A DNA stretch of 64,000 nucleotides from Anthonomus grandis grandis (taxonomy: Eukaryota > Arthropoda > Insecta > Coleoptera > Curculionidae), in contig NC_065550.1 of assembly GCF_022605725.1 (NCBI RefSeq), positions 3,658,001 to 3,722,000 on the forward strand, written 5' to 3'. The translations under genes and the position numbers were made by a program. The notes under the pieces are model-generated. The model worked only from the letters and a program-made list of their open reading frames with translations, was not told the DNA's origin and ran no database searches. Below, piece by piece: positions 61,797 to 64,000 of this stretch. Position 1 is the stretch's first letter, and each line of letters begins with the position of its first letter.

Positions 61797-62966
61797 AAAA
61801 GTATCAAAAGCAGGAACGAAAAACTCTCAAAATCTACAGCATCTATATAGTTTAAATAACGGTTACATATGTTTCACCCGGTTCATCATCATCAGACCTT
61901 AAAAAATTATTAATTTAAAATAAAATTACAATAAAAAATAAGGTTTTCCCTTACCAAAAATTGGACGATACACATACATACACGTAAACGAACTCTAATT
62001 GTATACAAACAAAACATTCCAAATAGGTACAAAGATTAAAAATTTTATAATTAATACACATTGTGACATCTACAATAAAACACATTAATTTACTAGAGTG
62101 AAGTTAAGTTAGTTGCAAATTTTTATATTCTGATGGTGCGGAGTTCTATAGTTGGTTATTGGATGGCGCTACGTCTGTAGCAATGGTACTCGTTGTAGGC
62201 GATGGAGATGTACAGTTAATATTGTTAAAAATAAAATGATTCTGTCCCGTAATTTTGTCGTTCACACATACAAAATCGGGACTTTTTATGGCTTTATTAA
62301 TCTCCATCGTCTCTAAGAGATCGAGCTTTCTACCTTTATCACATTTATGTAGAATTCTGATATTTTCTTCGGGCGGGAAAGTGTGTCTATTTTCTAATAA
62401 GTGGTTGGCAAAAGCTGACTTGCTCACTACAATATCGGTGTTAATATGTTTATCAAACTGGAATTTATGTTCTTTAATACGCGTTGCTACTTTCCTGCCA
62501 GATTGTCCAATGTACACTGCGGGGCATTCAACGCATTTAATTTCATATATCCCCGATGAAGTGAGCTGGTCCACCTTATCCTTAACCTTAACAATATGAC
62601 TTTTAAGTGTGTTACTAGTTTTAAATGAGGTAATTACATTATATTTTTGGAAAAAACGGCCCAAGGTATCAGAGATTGTACCAAAATATGTCAAAGATAT
62701 GTAGGTAACATTAGCTTTAATATTTTTTGAATAAAATTAAATGAAAGCTTATATTTATTAACAAATTTATTGTATAATTTATGAATAGATTTTAACGGAA
62801 AAGAATTGTTTAAGGCAATTTGTTTGATAATATTAAGTTCTTTATAAAAGGCGTTCCTGGAAAGTGGGATGTTGAATAATCTATAAAACAGAGAATTAAA
62901 GGTAGCAAATTTGTGCATAGATGCTGTAGATTTTGAGAGTTTTTCGTTCCTGCTTTTGATATTATA
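61797..62966 (-). mobile_element. Penelope-like element, 5'-truncated, with inverted ends
   Basis: The coding part is on the minus strand (62918-62146). 61797-61845 and 62918-62966 are inverted copies of about 45 bp (gatgctgtagattttgagag and agtttttcgttcctgctttt). In sense orientation this is the 3' terminal sequence, so a piece of the 3' end has been added in reverse at the 5' side. Such arrangements are known in Penelope-like elements. It lies inside the hAT element. Confidence 0.75.
62146..62918 (-). pseudogene. Penelope-like RT C-terminus and GIY-YIG endonuclease
   Basis: 62918-62691 encodes HKFATFNSLFYRLFNIPLSR and KELNIIKQIALNNSFP, the RT thumb/linker of Penelope-like elements. After a one-step shift, 62694-62146 encodes GRFFQKYNVITSFKTSNTLK, then the endonuclease SGIYEIKCVECPAVYIGQSG and RKVATRIKEH, with GIY and the YIG pair intact, the catalytic Arg of the TRIKEH helix, and a downstream Glu in LDLLETMEINK. 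The catalytic RT palm is missing. In the family the GIY-YIG domain nicks the target for priming. Confidence 0.85.
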
Positions 62967-63285
62967 CCAGCACCTTAGAGAGAAAATGGATGACTTTTTT
63001 AATTTAATAAAAAGTAATCAAGTAATCGGGCACGACGGACGAATTCAAATACTTTTACCTAGAACAAGGTATCGAGTATCGAAGTATCAAGCAAGTGCGT
63101 GGCGACTAGCGAGAACGCCGGGTAAATATAAATAAATGTAAATGTAAATGTATAGGTAAATGTAAATGTAAAAAGTATTCGAGTAACGAGTAGTTGGGGT
63201 CGAAGAATTCGATTACTTCGAATCTTTGCATGTATCAGATATTAAAGTATCGAGTAGATACTATCCGCACATCTCTAATGCGCGG

Positions 63286-63400
63286 TATAAAAGCCACGCT
63301 AACCGCAGCGACCGACAGTTCGGTTTTAATTTGAGTGAAGTGTCAACAGAAAGAAATAAGTACGAAAATACAAAGCAAAGTAATAAGTGGTTGAGAATAA
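63286..63400 (+). promoter_or_regulatory. Unit U, right copy: TATA box, initiator and leader
   Basis: TATAAAAG at 63286-63293 lies one base beyond the duplicated ATGCGCGG. An initiator-like gacagttcgg follows at 63314-63323, about 30 bp downstream of the TATA, a standard spacing. The A-rich leader that follows matches the left copy to about 63395. This is the core of a class II promoter whose upstream half has been separated by 1.76 kb of inserted DNA. Confidence 0.6.
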
Positions 63401-63859
63401 GTGCAGTTTAATAGTGTTTTGCGGAGGCAATAGTTCTAGTGTAGATTTTAACATGACTAGCCGGTGTCATATTTTTTGATCCACAATCAACGTAGATTTC
63501 CTGTTGCAGTGTTAACCCCTCAAGTGCCGTGTATAATTGAATAGTGAAGTCGTAAGTAAAACTCTGTTATTAATAAGTGTTTCTCTACCTATTTAATCGA
63601 TTTTAATCAAATTTAGCTTTAATGTTGGCCAAATATTAAAATAAAACAAATATATTACTATTTTTTTTCAGAATTTCTCTAACTGACTGTAATAACTACG
63701 TCATTATTTCAGATATAAAATCTGTATTAAAATATTACAATTTCTGAGGAATACTATTTAATCAATTATTTCTAATAAATAAAAAAGGATGGGTAATTTA
63801 AGTAGGTACTGTAATTGTTTTTCGGTGCTGTGTTAATCCCCCCAAAATTAGAACGCAAC
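63401..63859 (+). other. Leader region with plausible intron 63552-63671
   Basis: A consensus donor gtaagt at 63552-63557 and an acceptor with a T-run ending cag at 63669-63671 would define a 120-bp intron in the leader between the promoter and the open frame at 63860. Short upstream ATG frames exist (for example at 63452 and 63789). This is a model from motifs only. Confidence 0.35.
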
Positions 63860-64000
63860 ATGGAGAAGCCAGGACCAAGTAAAAAACGTAAGGATAAAGA
63901 TGAAAATCGGCAGTTTCAAGAAATTTGTACTGAGAAATACTTTTTTGTATGGTCAAATAACAAAGCCTTGCAAAAGAAAGTAGTTTTACGTGTTGCTACA
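63860..64000 (+). CDS. hAT/GTF2IRD2-like protein N-terminus (runs off window)
   Basis: ATG 63860 opens 47 codons with no stop to the window end: a basic MEKPGPSKKRKDKDENRQFQ and then EICTEKYFFVWSNNKAL. The block FQ-x(3)-TE-x-YFFV followed by N-K is typical of the start of hAT-derived proteins of the GTF2IRD2/EPM2AIP1 type, which continue with a CLIC zinc finger. Here the sequence after NKAL diverges (QKKVVLRVAT), possibly a frameshift. It may be the gene driven by the unit U promoter at 63286. Confidence 0.4.
   Translation, partial: MEKPGPSKKRKDKDENRQFQEICTEKYFFVWSNNKALQKKVVLRVAT

Larger units (their letters stand above)
61519..63277. mobile_element. Short hAT element (TSD ATGCGCGG) with nested Penelope
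   Basis: The ends read TAGTAATGTGC and, in complement, TAGAGATGTGC, flanked by identical ATGCGCGG at 61511-61518 and 63278-63285. Sub-terminal stretches repeat agtatcgagtagatac on both sides. Without the nested Penelope-like copy it is about 590 bp and has no coding capacity, so it is a MITE-like hAT derivative. A small aaatgt tandem run is at 63123-63170. Confidence 0.8.

Noticed and set aside
63286..64000. hsp70 gene downstream of the right promoter
   Set aside because: No Hsp70-type N-terminus appears in any frame before 64000. Only the promoter style suggests heat shock.

Overview
This is an AT-rich eukaryotic window made almost entirely of nested transposable elements, probably from an insect genome (the order cannot be fixed from sequence alone). 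No intact conventional host protein-coding gene is visible. The element families present are typical of arthropods: mariner-like elements with TA duplications, 8-bp-TSD hAT-type elements, a P-like element carrying a THAP exon, a MULE-type transposase, CR1/Jockey-, R1-, RTE- and R4/Dong-type non-LTR retrotransposons, a copia LTR retrotransposon with the insect-style internal initiator-tRNA primer site, and a Penelope-like element with a GIY-YIG domain.

The two edges hold inverted copies of one unit U: about 350 bp of upstream sequence, a TATA box, and an A-rich 5' leader. The left copy (about 305-3392) points left and the right copy (about 61190-63400) points right. Each is split at the same 8-bp site, ATGCGCGG, directly upstream of TATAAAAG. 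In the left copy the intruder is a P-like element with a THAP exon, which itself carries a hAT element. In the right copy it is a short hAT element, which itself carries a Penelope-like element. Downstream of the right copy there is a plausible leader intron (63552-63671) and an open frame from 63860 that runs off the window and resembles the N-terminus of hAT/GTF2IRD2-type proteins.

Between the edges, in order: a LINE interrupted by a THAP-coding insertion with a 72-bp-arm hairpin (3.8-7.1 kb); a LINE 3' end (9-10.6 kb); a deleted mariner with long terminal inverted repeats (10.7-11.9 kb); RTE, mariner and LINE debris (12-19.8 kb); R1-type, CR1-type and Dong-type LINEs, the Dong copy lying inside an (ATT)n array (20.6-26.5 kb); a mariner (28.2-29.5 kb); a decayed intron-containing THAP gene (31.8-33.6 kb); a mariner with roughly 550-bp inverted repeats (33.6-36.2 kb); an island bounded by a 100-bp inverted repeat (37.4-50.6 kb) containing a DDE_3 transposase, a nearly full-length CR1-like LINE and a young copia copy; a LINE fragment and a MULE-type transposase (52.3-55.7 kb); and a LINE next to a mariner with about 530-bp inverted repeats and a nearly intact transposase (56.4-60.5 kb).

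Most coding regions are broken by frameshifts or stops. Elements with clear target-site duplications (copia GGAAT; hAT TGCCTGAC; hAT ATGCGCGG; P-like CCGCGCAT; several TA mariners) give a usable order of insertion. (ATT)n arrays mark the 3' ends of four CR1-like LINE copies and produce many meaningless poly-Asn/Ile/Leu/Tyr reading frames.
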